A DNA stretch of 64,000 nt. Origin: Linum tenue. Lineage: Eukaryota; Streptophyta; Magnoliopsida; Malpighiales; Linaceae. The DNA is taken from assembly GCA_946122785.1 (NCBI GenBank), contig CAMGYJ010000011.1, positions 41,690,513 through 41,754,512 on the forward strand. Direction: 5' to 3'. Positions 32,957-45,669 of this stretch are shown one piece after another. Position 1 is the first letter of the stretch; each line of letters opens with the position of its first letter. Position numbers and translations under genes: made by a program. The notes below the pieces were generated by a model. The model worked only from the letters and a program-made list of their open reading frames with translations. It ran no database searches and was not told the origin of the DNA.

Positions 32957-35900
32957 TGTTCGATGAGCCTAGAGGTAGTAGTAGAATGCTCGTTCAGCTT
33001 GCAATTGTCACCCACTTCAACTTCACGACGAGGGAGGAGAACAACCCTTCTTGCTCCCCCCACCATTTTTTCGCAGAGACTGTCAGATACTATGGTGGAC
33101 GTTTGAACTTTCTGAATTGCGTAGAATTTGAGAGATTTGCTCCAGCTACTTAAATTCGCCAAGCATTTCATACATGTAATAATTAATGAAAATTATTTTA
33201 GTTTAAACAAGATACATTTAAGTTTGAATAGGGCGTCGGGTATCATTAAAGTCCACATAAAGTGCATCCGTCTAGTTTTCCATCCAACTCAAGCTTTTAA
33301 TTACCTTTTGGTACTCAAAACTTATAAAAACATCAAAAGTTACATTTCAACAAGTATTATCTAATATAAAAATTAGAAAACCTTCTAAACATAGTACTAC
33401 TAGAATGACTAATGAAATTTTTTAAATATAATAGATAAATGAGTAAAAAATAATAAACGAATATCAAGAAAGAATATAATATACTAAAAGATAATAATAA
33501 ATAATTAATATTAGATATCTATTTAAATCTCTAATTTAATTAAAAGCACCACTAAAATCAGTTAAAATAAAACCTAATTGACCATCAATACATCAAGACC
33601 AAAGAAGGATAAATGGGACACCATTTGAAAATTAAACATATTCCATTAATTGAAAAAAAAAAGAACGAAAAGAGACGGAAAGCAACCCAGTAATAAGTAA
33701 ACTATAAAAGCTAAAACATTCAATTTCAAATATAGAAAAGAAAATATGACTATTGTAAAAGAATTAGAATTAGTAAATTTAACTAATATGAAACATCTAC
33801 AATATAATATTAGAAGCTTACAAGGAGATTTAACATGGAAAATAAAACAACATCAACATGATGTAAGTAAACTAAATATAACATCTTTAGATTATTTATA
33901 TCAAGATAAAATTCATAGGATATATTTACTTCAGAGATTAATTCAATTATTGGAACACATAATGATAATTGAAAATACTTATAATGATAATTGATTATAA
34001 ATTTCATATTGAAATATTGGTTCGGTACCAGAGTCTTCAAAAGAAGATTCAAACTAAACAATAAAAACAAATGATGTTTTTCATAAGTACAGAGGATTCT
34101 TTACAACAATAATAAGTAGAAGGATCATTTCTGAAATTTAGAAAACAGAATATTTCAAGAATATTCTATCAACTTTTATAGAATGCATTTAGCAGTAAAC
34201 TTAAGTGGTACCGAATGCACATATAATAGAGTTCAGTGGTACTTGAAGCACTATTCAAACTTAAGTGGTATACCTGCCCCAATTCTCATACTTTAGTGGT
34301 ACCCAAGGTATTTTACCAATAAAACTACCTTGGGCTAAACTCATATGGGAAGGTTGTTCTATTCCAAGGAATAGATTCCTGGTGTGGCTTATTATTCACT
34401 AGTTTATAACTTGGCCCATTGGTCGGAATATTTATATTTTCATGTTACATTTAAATTTATCAATCCGTTTAATTTTATTGGCAATCATTCGATCGAGATG
34501 ATACATAAAGAAAGAATATATAGATCGAACATTTGGAGATATATAAAAATGTAACATTGATATCATTTTCATAATGATAATTAAGTAACCGGTAAATGAT
34601 ATAAGTTAGTTGATTGTCAAGAAAGATAGAGTATAAATGCTCACTGAAATTCCCTCATGAACCATAGATAGTTTGAAACTAAATTTTAAACCTCGCAATC
34701 CTACATAACGGTTCAATGCTCTTCTTTTAGGAACAAACCTAATCAAAAAGAAATGGAGAGTTGGTGATTCAAGTCAACTATATGCTAACAACTCAGCTAA
34801 GAGGGGATCATCACAACTTTATAGCAAAGCCAAAATTAGGGTTACCTCCAATATACTAATAGACTCGATCAAAGTAATAAGGAACAAAATTACACTCTTT
34901 ATCATTTCTAGTAGGTTGAATAAAGAATCGACCGACCTACTTCAATAAATCAATCGATGATTGCACGTTATAAGATATATTAGGATGCAATAGCTTCAAA
35001 AACCATAAACATAAAGATCGAATAGCCACCACTCTTCGTTGTACAATAAATTTTTTATCCACTCTATCTTCAATATCAAGAGGCGTATGTTTCAACCAAA
35101 AAATTCAATTTTCAATCCTCCTTCTGCACCTCCATTTATTGAACTCCATTCTATTCGCCATGGATTGATATCGGAGTAGAAATCTTTTACTTGCCAAGTT
35201 TAAATCCCCAAGAATAAATAGTAGTGCCAAGAGATCGGAAGATTGATTTTCAAAGGCGGCCTTGTACTGTGAAGTGAAAGGGGCGCAAACTATTGCACGA
35301 TGGAGGGAATTTCAGAGCAAGTTAGAAAGAGATAAAAACAAAGATAAAAAAGTACAAATTTAAATATAAATTGAAAAATGCAAGGACACAACACGTAGTA
35401 GTTTCTTCCATGTTGGCCAATTACTAATTTACCTTTAGCGAAAATTAAGGAGAGAGCAGTGATTTTAGAATTGAGAAACTACATGAAACTCTATATGGAA
35501 ATTGTAGTATCAAGCACCATATAAATACATACGGTAGACTTAGTAGGCTTGCTAATCACGATGAAAAAGTCCTCTGATTTTCAGAGTATCACTTCGTGTA
35601 TGTTTTGTATTAAAAAATATACAAAAATTGTGTTTAATGTAATTGGTTATGATTGTTGTTTTTGTTTGAAGAGAAGATGACAAGATGTGGATATACAGGA
35701 TGGCTTGTTTGTGATATGTGTTCCACTTGTTTGGAATCGAGAAGTTACACATATACCTCGACGGAGCTGTCAAGGAACACTGCTGTCAAGGAACATTGTT
35801 GATGCACAAGCTGGGAGGATAATATTTGGCAGTCGATGATCAGCCATATATGGAGAATAGGGTGCTGAAGGATACACGCTGGAGTTAGGAAGGATATTAC

Positions 35901-36180
35901 CTCCTTGGTACGAATTATAAAATAACAAGTCGAATGTTTGTCTGAGGGTCAGGAAAGTTGAGCTTTTTCAGTTATCTGCAACCGTCTAAGTCTTTAGTAA
36001 CCTGGGGGGTGAGGGTAACTAGCGAGGCTATTGTTAGTACCATGTTTTGATGAATATATATATAAAACTAATCTTGAAATCCTCGTTTTCTCAAATGCGT
36101 TATTTGGTCAAACTTGATAAACCGAGGAATTGTGACAAAATCTCTTATTAAAAATCCTCATCCAGACTACCCTAATGCAG
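32957..36180. other. AT-rich spacer with one unassigned 82-codon frame
   Basis: No recognisable gene. The frame 33746-33994 (+), preceded by an AT-rich leader, encodes a Leu/Ile/Asn-rich peptide without known motifs. 34190-34320 contains repeated 'acttaagtggtac' strings suggesting a fragment of an unidentified repeat. The rest looks like ordinary AT-rich intergenic DNA. Confidence 0.45.
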
Positions 36181-36510
36181 AAAGTACATAAAATCTGGCA
36201 CGTTTTTCTTATACATAATATGTAGCAGTCTCAGGTACATAGTCTCTCCCAATTCTAGGCAATTCTGGTTTCTTATAGATAGACATACTGATACTGATGT
36301 CTCCATGAGGATAAAAAAAATAAAAAAGGAAAATCACATCTTGGAGTAACGAAACTCCAATGAACCTATGATAATGCACGAGACGGATCTGATGTAACCT
36401 TCCGGCTAGTTGAACATGCATGTGGTGAGACTACAGTAACTGTGCTCTTTACATTAATCAATCATCCACAAAGTCAGATGCAGGTGACAGGGAGAGATAT
36501 GATGTAACCT
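36181..36510 (-). other. Probable 3' untranslated region of the LIKE-COV gene
   Basis: AT-rich sequence without a frame, directly after the TGA at 36511-36513. The true polyadenylation site cannot be seen. Confidence 0.45.
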
Positions 36511-39411
36511 TCACACCACTCTGGTTAGGGGGATTATGCTGCTGCGACGATGATGATGCGAAACCCTTTCCACAGCAGATATCATTTGTGGCATCGACAT
36601 GCCCACTGAAACTATGATCTCTGGTTCAATAGACAAGAGAAACATACATACATACCATTAAGAGGTGCAAGGATAGCAACAATAAGCAATATCAAAGAGA
36701 TGCGGAACATATAAATGAGGTCGACCAGGAACATCAAGCAAAACCTTGCCCAGAATACGTAAAGCCTTCATGGGAAAGCAAGCCATAATTTGGTTTACTT
36801 TTTAAGTCTCTTTCTCTAAGGTTGTTAAGTTTAACTGCCGTTCAGTCACTGATACCTATTCAGAGAATAAAAAATTCTACTTCGGGCACTAAATGAGTAA
36901 ATGTTGAACCCATGCTAGCCTCACCAAAATCAAATCTGAAGTCGTATTGACATAACAATATCTTGTAAATGGTTATGGCCTAATCATATCTTGACATAAT
37001 TTCTGGTAGCAATTAAGAAAACTTAAAGTAAAGCGTGCAGTGCAAATAGAAAAAGTCAAAAGCTTAAAGCATCACATCAAGAATTAGGAGGAGTAGTAGG
37101 AAGCAGACCTATGCCTTCCCGAATGGATAAATTTGGTCTAATGATGTCGGCAGCACTGACCAGAAAGATGTCCCCAATATATAGATGGTTTGTTGGGACA
37201 TAAACACTGCACAATTCTTCATCTCTATCTTCTCTCTATGATAAAAAGAATCCACATCAGCAACAATTCAGAAGGAGCCAAATACATAATTAGTTACCCT
37301 CATTTAGGTTCTGGTCCTCATCGAGCAAACTTAAGCAAGGAGCAAATGCTGAATTCAGGGTGATTTGGGACCCGAGATACATCTCATCATGTTATTAAAC
37401 TGCTAACCTGAAGGGTAAGGGATGATGTGATGAAACCAAATGCATATTCACCATGACGAGGATGACGAATAATCGCAACCTCTTTGAATGCAGTAGTATT
37501 CTGATCTGCATGCACATACAAGGCAAATCTCACCAGCTGTGGCAGAATCTTTAGTAAGTTGAAGGAAATGATGAAGAGTGACTGCTAGGAGTACCCCCTC
37601 CAGAGCCTAGGCCGAGTGATAGAATGGATGAGAAAACACCCTGCCACCACAGTCTAAACCTTGGAGCAATAATCACGTATTCTAAAAAATGTCTGGATGT
37701 ATTGTTCTTTCTAAGGTATATGGTCACAAAAATGAATAACTGGTATGTTCAATTGAAAATCGTTGCAAAATGAACAGTCAGGTGAAAGCATCAGAAAGAT
37801 TAGGGAAGTCTTTGTGAAGCATAGACTGCTGATACATTTTAAAAAATGCATTATATATGTGCCTCATGAATGGAACCTGACAATCAGCTAACTTACCAGG
37901 AGAGATAGCAGCACTTATTTGTTTAGAGGCTGAATAGATGTGCTTCATGAATGGCATCCGCTTTATAAACCATTCCCCAAGCCAGAAGACAGTCGAACCC
38001 AACCATGATGAAGCAAACATGCCCACAAAGAAAATGAAAAGTAGTGATGTGAGGAATCCAAGGCCTGCAGCGAAGAGCAAACATTAGCATAGCAAGTGAT
38101 AACCTAATATAGTAAGAAGGGGCAGGCACACATCAGGAGGATGATACCAAATACCAAAAATGAAGAATTAGAAACATCTACTTTCAGGTAAAGTTTACTG
38201 AACTACAAGGAATACTACTGAAAGACATTTTGATGTGTCCCAAGAAAGCATAAAATAAGGGGGGTAATCAATGGTTATTAGGGTTGTAATCCAGAATGCA
38301 GGACTAAAGCTGTCACGTGGCAGATGATCAGCAATTAACTACATTATGCTTAACATGGAACCTACTGAACCAACAGCCACAAAACACAACTAATTTGGAA
38401 ATAAGAAGAGGAAGGAGAAGGTACTACAAAGAAGAAACAAATGCAATATCTTGGTTTACAAGAGGAAATAAAAGAAAGCTGCACTCTCAATTCACCAAAT
38501 CAGTATAGTGAATACATTGAAACTGACAGAACATTAACCAACAAAAGAACATAACAATGAGTACATCCTGAATCTCCCACAATGTATGCTAATATCTACT
38601 TTCTCCTATGTATCTAGTTATTTAACTTCAACTGTATCTTGAAACGCAGATTGACCATCGTCCGTTCAGAAAATTCTTACCAAAGATGTTGATGCCAAGT
38701 TTAGCATATATCGGACTAAAGAAACCATCGACCAACTGGATAAACGACCACGACACTATAAAGGTCACCGCAACTGGAAACAGAACGACGCTGCAGTTCC
38801 ACAAACCGAAAGAATTCAAACAAATTCAGTTGAAGCAAGAAAAAAGAACTTCAGAATGGAGGATGTACACTAAAATGATAAGCTCATTACCATCCAGTCA
38901 CGAACTTCTTAGTTGCCCAGCTTTGAAGAACAGCATAACAAGCCTAGTGAAGTCAAGATCACAAACTAAAATCTATCAGATGAACAATTTTAATCGTTGC
39001 AGCAAATACAGAAACTACAATTCAGTTTCCCACATCCATCGACAAGATCTCTGCCTGCTAGAGTTCATGCAAAAGATCCAATTACTGCGGGATATACGAT
39101 TCTGATTAACACTACGCCTAACTTCCCTTATAATTCGACTTCGTAATACGACGGCAACTACGGCGATCAAGCAAAATGATTCAATGCGAAACAACAAATC
39201 TCCGAGTATTTCCCAGTTTCTAACTCAGAATTCATTCCTAGGTTTAGCGATTTCTGTGCGTATGGAGGCGTCTTACCTTGCGAGTGGAGGAGCTCGGGGA
39301 ACCAGGAGCAGACTTGAGAACATCGTCGTCGTCGTCGTCGTCCGGGTCCGGTTCACGGTGAGTCAGGCCTTGGTTCAGGGAACTCGAAGACGCTTCTTTC
39401 TCCTCCGCCAT
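36511..39411 (-). CDS. LCV: LIKE-COV (CONTINUOUS VASCULAR RING family) membrane protein, seven exons, intact
   Basis: Exons on the minus strand: 39411-39277, 38943-38891, 38790-38681, 38064-37897, 37505-37408, 37235-37109 and 36620-36511. Together they give 801 nt, or 266 residues, with all introns GT-AG and the frame kept throughout. The start MAEEKEASSS matches the usual LCV N-terminus, and an Asp-rich run follows. 'ACYAVLQSWATKKFVTGC' leads into transmembrane segment 1 (about residues 64-83, LFPVAVTF..W.FIQLVDGFF). Segment 2 spans about 101-120 (LGFLTSLLFIFFVGMFASSW). The conserved 'KHIYSASKQISAAISP', 'AIIRHPRHGEYAFGFITSS' and 'VYVPTNHLYIGDIFLVS' follow. COV/LCV proteins are Golgi/TGN-associated membrane proteins linked in Arabidopsis to vascular patterning and vacuolar sorting. 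Length and exon layout fit the family. Which paralogue (LCV1/2/3) is not resolved. Confidence 0.93.
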
Positions 39412-39876
39412 TAACGCTACTTCTCAATTCTCACTGATTTGTTTTTTCGTTTTCCCCTTCCCTTAAAATCGGCCTTTCTTCTTAAGGCCTATCGTGTTGG
39501 AGCGTCGCTTTACGTCTCTTTTTCTTCTTTCCCGCGGTCTGTAAACGTTTGCTTTCTTCTCCTGGTGGTCTCTGTCTGTGTTGCCTGATCGGTCGGTGAG
39601 CTCCGACCGGAGGTTGAAGCAAGAGTTGGCATGTTTGGTTAAGGAAATAAGATAAGCCAGGCCCAGGCTAGTAAACCAACCGCCATATTTATTAAGAAAG
39701 AAAGCCCACCAGGCGAATGGTTTGAGGTCTAGTTTTTATTGGATTGGGTTTCGGATCCGTTTCAAACAGGCCTGCTTTTAACTCTCATTTTTTTTACTAA
39801 AAGTCGAGGCTACAGCTGGTTGCTCGCAATGGCAACATAGTGGCTCATGCCTCATACTCATAGGGTGGCTCATATC
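39412..39876 (-). promoter_or_regulatory. 5' flank of the LIKE-COV gene
   Basis: About 465 bp between the start codon and the Copia insertion, containing the 5' untranslated region (pyrimidine-rich on plus) and presumably the core promoter. No clear TATA box was identified. Confidence 0.4.
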
Positions 39877-39881
39877 GGGAC

Positions 39882-40286
39882 TGTTGATATGACTTGAATC
39901 GGACTATCAGCCGCTACGACTGGTAATCGGGGGTCTCGTTGCCCGGTCAGCGAGTGGGGTCCAGGGGCAACGCCCCCGGCCTACGGTGTATGGGCTCAAT
40001 GTTATTTGGGTTCGGGTTCTGGGCCTGGTCTGTAACCGTTTCCTTTGGCAGATTGGATTAGGTTTAGACCCACATGGAGAAGTACTATAAATACTTCTCA
40101 TACTCCTCTGTAATCTGTAATCTCCTTGATATAGTGAAATCGGCTCTCTCTCGCCCGTGGACGTAGCTAACACACATCTTGTTAGTGAACCACGTAAATC
40201 GTGTGTCGTGTTTTCGATTCTCGCTTTCGTATTCTTGCTTTGTCGATTCCGGCGATTTCCCAATTCGTAGCAGCGCGTTTATAACA
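39882..40286 (+). repeat. 5' LTR of the Copia element
   Basis: 405 bp with a TATA box (tataaata) at 40086-40093, about 200 bp into the LTR. Confidence 0.96.
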
Positions 40287-40339
40287 AGTGGTATCAGAGT
40301 CGCGGCTGGAAATCAGGCTAGGGTTTTCGATTCAGAAGA

Positions 40340-43300
40340 ATGACGTCGGTGAACATGAAGATCGAAAAGTTCACGGGGAAGAACAGCTTCGCTATATGGC
40401 AGATCAAGATGCAGGCTTTATTAAAACAGCAAGGGTTGTGGGGGCCGCTGTCTGCGAAACAGAAGAAGGCAACGGTCGATGACGATGAGTGGAATACCCT
40501 GGAGGAGAAGGCCCACTCGACCATCATGCTATCGTTGTCTGATGACGTCATCATTGAAGTCGCTGCTGAGAAGACTGCCGCGGGCTTGTGGTTGAAACTA
40601 GAGAGTCTGTACACGACTAAGTCTCTAACCAACAAGCTGCATCTCAAGCAACGGTTGTTCAGCTTGAGGATGCAAGAAGGTACGCCTTTGAGGGAACATC
40701 TCGAACAACTTAACTCTATTTTGCTGGATCTGCGTAATATAGATGTTCAAGTTGATGACGAGGATGCTGCCCTAATCCTGCTGGTTTCTTTGCCGAGTTC
40801 ATATGAGAATTTCATTGATTCTTTTATTGCTGGTAAAGAAAGCGTGTCGTTGGAGGATGTCAGGTCTGCTCTTCATACGAGAGAGATCAGACATAAGGCG
40901 TCCAGATCTGGTACAGGTGGTGAGGCATCGGGTTTGGCTGTTACAGGTGGAAAGGGAAAGAAGAAATCTGGTAAAGGGAATTCGAGCAAGAATTCCAAGG
41001 GTCCCGGTTCACAGCCAGGTGATGCTTGTCACAACTGTAAGGAAGTGGGGCATTGGAAGTACAACTGTCCCAAGAGAAGAGGGCAACAGAAGAAACAAGG
41101 TTCAGTTGCCGTGGCAGAAGTGGACAATAGTTCTGAAGACGATCTCGCCTTGGCTGTAGATGAGAAGGCACATCGTGGTGATGTGTGGTTTCTGGATACT
41201 GCAGCCTCATATCATATATCTCCGAACAGGGATTGCTTCACAACCTACGAGCAGATAGATGGTGGTAACGTGGTCATGGCTAATGGAGCTGTCTGCAAGG
41301 TTGTTGGAATCGGATCCATAAAGGTTCGGACACATGATGGTTCATTCTGTACCGTAAATGATGTCAGGCATGTTCCACGAATGACAAAGAACCTGATCTC
41401 CTTGAGTCTACTCGACAGCAAGGGTTTCAGCTTCAAAGGAAAAGGTGGAGTTGTGTATGTCTGCAAGGGTTCGAGGAAGGTACTGAAGGGCGTGAAGCGT
41501 GGGACCTTGTATGCATTACAAGGGTCTGTGTTGTCTGGTTCTGCTGCAGTTGCATCGTCTCAGGTTCAACAGGAAGATATGACCACTCTCTGGCACATGA
41601 GACTGGGGCATATGAGTGAACGGGGGATGCAAGTTCTATCGAAGAGGGATCTTCTTTGCGGGCACAAGGTGTAGAATTTGGAATTCTGTGAGCATTGTGT
41701 GTTTGGGAAGCTACACCGCAGCAAGTTTCCCAAGAAGGGTATCCACCGGACGAAGGGGATACTGGATTACCTCCACTCCGACTGTTGGGGTCCTTCACGA
41801 GTTGAATCCATTGGAGGCAGCAGGTATTTTCTGTCTATTATTGATGATTATTCGAGATTTACTTGGATTTTCATGATGAAGCAGAAAAGTGAGGCTTTCA
41901 CGAAGTTCAAGCAGTGGAAGACATTGGTGGAGAATCAGACCGGTAAGAAGATCAAGAAGCTGCGAACGGACAATGGTCTGGAGTTCTGTAATTCTGAGTT
42001 CAACGAATTCTGCAAGGATGAAGGGATTGCCCGTCATCGGACTGTTAGAGATACACCCCAGCAGAATGGATTTGCAGAAAGGATGAACCAGACATTGTTG
42101 GAGAGAGCACGGTGCATGCTCTCTAATGCTGGACTAGAGAGAAGATTCTGGGCAGAAGCAGTAAACATGGCGTGCTTCCTGATCAACCGTGGACCACACA
42201 CAGGTAGCAGGAATGTTGATAAGCAGGTGGAGCTGCAAACTCTCAATAAGAGTGAGTTTGAGCACCAAGGTGGAGAAGATCAACATGATGAGGATGTCTC
42301 TGCAGAGCCAGAAATTTCAGAGTCCAATGCACGAGCTCAATAGTCTATTGCTTCTGGTAGACCGAAGAGAGCGACTGCAGGAGTACCTCCACAGAGGTAT
42401 GGCTTCGAGGACATGGTGGCGTATTCATTTCAGGTTGCTGAGGAAGTGGATGCAGGAGAGCCACAGTCCTATAGAGAAGCAGTTTCAGGTGGTGAAGCTG
42501 ATCAGTGGCTTGCCGCAATGGGAGATGAGATGGAATCCCATGACAGGAATCAGACTTGGGAGCTAGTCAAACGACCACAGGGAAGGAAGATTGTTACAAA
42601 CAAGTGGATCTACAAGAAGAAGGAAGGAATCACTTCTAAAGAGGGCATGAAATTTAAAGCTCGGGTGGTTGCACGAGGCTTCTCGCAGAGGGAAGGAGTT
42701 GACTACAATGAGATTTTCTCACCAGTGGTCAGACATACTTCAATCAGAGTGCTACTAGCAATAGTGGCACATTATGACTTGGAGCTCGAGCAGCTAGACG
42801 TGAAGACAGCTTTCCTACATGGAGAGTTGGAGGAAGAAATTTACATGACTCAGCCAGAAGGATTCGAAGTTCAGGGAAAAGAAGACTATGTTTGTAAGCT
42901 GAAGAAGTCCTTGTATGGACTTAAGCAATCTCCGAGGCAGTGGTACAAGAGATTTGACAGTTACATGCTTGAGCTGGGCTACAACAGAAGTCCATATGAT
43001 TGTTGTGTATATCATAGCAAGGCAGAGGATGGTTCAATGATATATCTAGTTCTGTATGTGGATGATATGCTCATAACTGCGAGGTCAAAGTCTGATATCC
43101 AGAAGTTAAAGGGGCTTCTTAGTGCTGAGTTTGAGATGAAGGATTTGGGAGCTGCTCAGAAGATCTTGGGTATGGAGATTTACAGGGACAGGTCGAAGAA
43201 GAAGCTTTTCTTGTCACAGAAAAGCTACATCCAGAAGATATTGTCGAGGTTTGGCATGTCTTCAGCAAAGCCCTTAAATACTCCTAGTGCTTCAAATGTT

Positions 43301-44014
43301 CATCTATCCTCAGCTTATGCATCACAGTCAGAGGCTGAGAAGGAGTACATGTCGAGAGTCCCATATGCTAGTGCAGTAGGTAGCTTGATGTACGCTATGG
43401 TATGCACTAGACCGGATCTTGCACATGTTGTTAGTGTTGTCAGCAGGTTTATGATACAACCTGGGAAGGAGCATTGGCAGGCTGTGAAGAGGATCTTCCG
43501 GTACCTTAAGGGTACACCTGATGTGGGGATTAGCTTCGGAAGTGATGCAGAGTGCTTGGTGTCTGGGTATTCTGACTCGGACTATGCTGGAGATGTTGAC
43601 ACGAGGAGATCGATGACCGGTTATGTATTCACTCTTGGGAGTTCTGTAGTGAGCTGGAAGGCAACTCTGCAGTCGGCGGTGACATTGTCTACTACTGAGG
43701 CAGAGTATATGGCGTTGACAGAAGCTGCTAAGGAGGGAATATGGTTGAAGGGACTGGTTGGTGATCTGGGTCTACATCATGATCAGGCAGTGGTGTATTG
43801 CGACAGTTTGAGTGCAATATGCTTGGCCAAGGATCAAGTCCACCATGAGAGGACTAAGAACATCGATGTGAGGTATCATTTCTTGAGGACAGAGAAGAGG
43901 ATTAAGGTGAAGAAGGTTGGCACCGCGGATAATCCTGCTGATATGTTCACGAAGTCGGTTCCACATGGCAAGTTCCAACACTGCTTGGACTTGCTGAATG
44001 TCTTGAGTGGGTGA
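40340..44014 (+). pseudogene. Copia gag-pol (TNT1/Tork-like), one frame with two stops and a deletion
   Basis: A single frame runs from the Met at 40340 to the TGA at 44012-44014. It is interrupted by TAG at 41672-41674 and TAG at 42341-42343. Domains in order: gag; CCHC zinc knuckle (C-x2-C-x4-H-x4-C from residue 230); protease (LDTAASYH near residue 286); HHCC and integrase core ('HSDCWGP', 'LRTDNGLEF', 'TPQQNGFAERMNQ'); RT with YVDD at 43055-43066; RNase H ('[12 protein letters not shown]', '[12 protein letters not shown]'). After 'LINRGPHTG' the usual integrase C-terminal/linker part is absent and the text jumps to 'SRNVDKQVEL', which suggests a deletion of several hundred bases. One stop lies in the integrase zinc-binding region. 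Confidence 0.95.
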
Positions 44015-44108
44015 CTCCGCCCTACGGGGCATTGATGGCGGGAGAGAGAGAAGGAGCAGAGTACATCAGAGATTTCAGAGGAAGAGGATTCCAGTCAAGG
44101 TGGAGATT

Positions 44109-44513
44109 TGTTGATATGACTTGAATCGGACTATCAGCCGCTACGACTGGTAATCGGGGGTCTCGCTGCCCGGTCAGCGAGTGGGGTCCAGGGGCAACGC
44201 CCCCGGCCCACGGTGTATGGGCTCAATGTTATTTGGGTTCGGGTTCTGGGCCTGGTCTGTAACCGTTTCCTTTGGCAGATTGGATTAGGTTTAGACCCAC
44301 ATGGAGAAGTACTATAAATACTTCTCATACTCCTCTGTAATCTGTAATCTCCTTGATATAGTGAAATCGGCTCTCTCTCGCCCGTGGACGTAGCTAACAC
44401 ACATCGTGTTAGTGAACCACGTAAATCGTGTGTCGTGTTTTCGATTCTCGCTTTCGTATTCTTGCTTTGTCGATTCCGGCGATTTCCCGATCCGTAGCAG
44501 CGCGTTTATAACA
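44109..44513 (+). repeat. 3' LTR of the Copia element
   Basis: 405 bp, five substitutions against the 5' LTR, TATA box at about 44313. Followed directly by the second GGGAC. Confidence 0.96.
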
Positions 44514-44518
44514 GGGAC

Positions 44519-45661
44519 TTTATTTCGTTAGTGGTTATGTAGTTCTTGATTGTTCTGTTGAACCGTGGATTTTGTTTTTCACCTCCTTTTAAGAGTGAAC
44601 TATTGACAACAACAACAAAAAAAAGTTGAGGCTACGTAACCTTACAAATGTTGAGAAACGGGGCAGCAACCACAAGCAAGAATAGAATTCACAAGACACA
44701 CGATTTTTACGTGGAAAACCAAAATCGGGAAAAATCACGGGATCTTTGTCCCTTTCAAACTTCAGCGTGAAATTGCTTGAAAATATCTAGCACTTGATCC
44801 TTCATTTTCAAAGCATATGTTCACACCTTCCTTGAGTGATCATCGATGAAGGTAACATAACAGCGTGCACCACCAAGAGTTTTATCTCGCATAAACATCG
44901 GTGTGAATTAGATCAAGTACCTTACTCCTTCTAGAAGGTGGAAATCTATGAAATGCACTTGATGATGAAGTTAGCACTTAATGTTGACTTGTCAGACCAT
45001 AAAATTTTAACTGATTTAGCTCTATGTTAATTGATTTAACACAATTTTGACTTTTTTTTTCAAAAACATCCAACCGAAATGTATTCCGACCATTTAGAAG
45101 AATGATTTCAATAAGATCCAGTTGAACTTATGGCCCCTTATCTTTCAAATAGACTCGCGTTTATGGCATAAAGCAACGAGGTCCACTAATTTTTGTTTTG
45201 GTTATTGTTCCTATCCCTATGAAATATCAGGATGGAATCAACAATATCGAAAACAATATAAGAAGTCAACCATTCTATTTGACTGAATCAAAACCAGTCG
45301 TACTCTGGCTAAGTCCTCACTCACCCTCCTTCCCCACCCAGAGCAATCCCATCGCCAGCCGCCCAACGACTAAAAATGCAACCAAAAAACAATAATATCA
45401 AATAAAATTATACCCACGTGCAGAACCTATTTTGATGTATTTTTACCCGTTAATTAATGTTTGTTATGATAAATTTAATTAGCAATCACATGGTCTCGTC
45501 CAATTATATATTGTAATTCTTTGAATTTTTTTTCTAATTTAGAAGGCAAATAAGATGGTGAATAAAGTATGTTTGTCTCACGATGAGATATGAGTCATAT
45601 TATAAATTAAAATTTCAAAGATCCGCTTGATAATGTACTGTAAAATGTGCAGATTGCTATT
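44519..45661. other. Spacer with a small Copia integrase remnant
   Basis: The minus strand of 44945-44755 resembles the Copia integrase start ('SKVLDLIHTDV', later 'FENEGSSARYFQ'-like), broken by stops. The remainder to 45661 is AT-rich without genes. Confidence 0.6.
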
Positions 45662-45669
45662 ATTCGTGT

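Larger units (their letters stand above)
39882..44513 (+). mobile_element. Structurally complete Copia element with two 405-bp LTRs
   Basis: 5' LTR 39882-40286, 3' LTR 44109-44513, both TGTTGATATG...ATAACA and equal in length. The 5-bp target duplication GGGAC flanks it at 39877-39881 and 44514-44518. The PBS 'tggtatcagagt' (initiator Met-tRNA) starts at 40289, and the polypurine tract lies at about 44097-44108. I count five base differences between the LTRs (about 1.2%), so insertion is recent. Gag-pol is damaged, so the copy is non-autonomous. Confidence 0.97.

Noticed and set aside
33746..33994. Possible viral or element-derived 82-residue protein
   Set aside because: AT-rich, Asn/Ile/Leu-rich text without any motif I can name; no neighbouring replicase or coat-like sequence.
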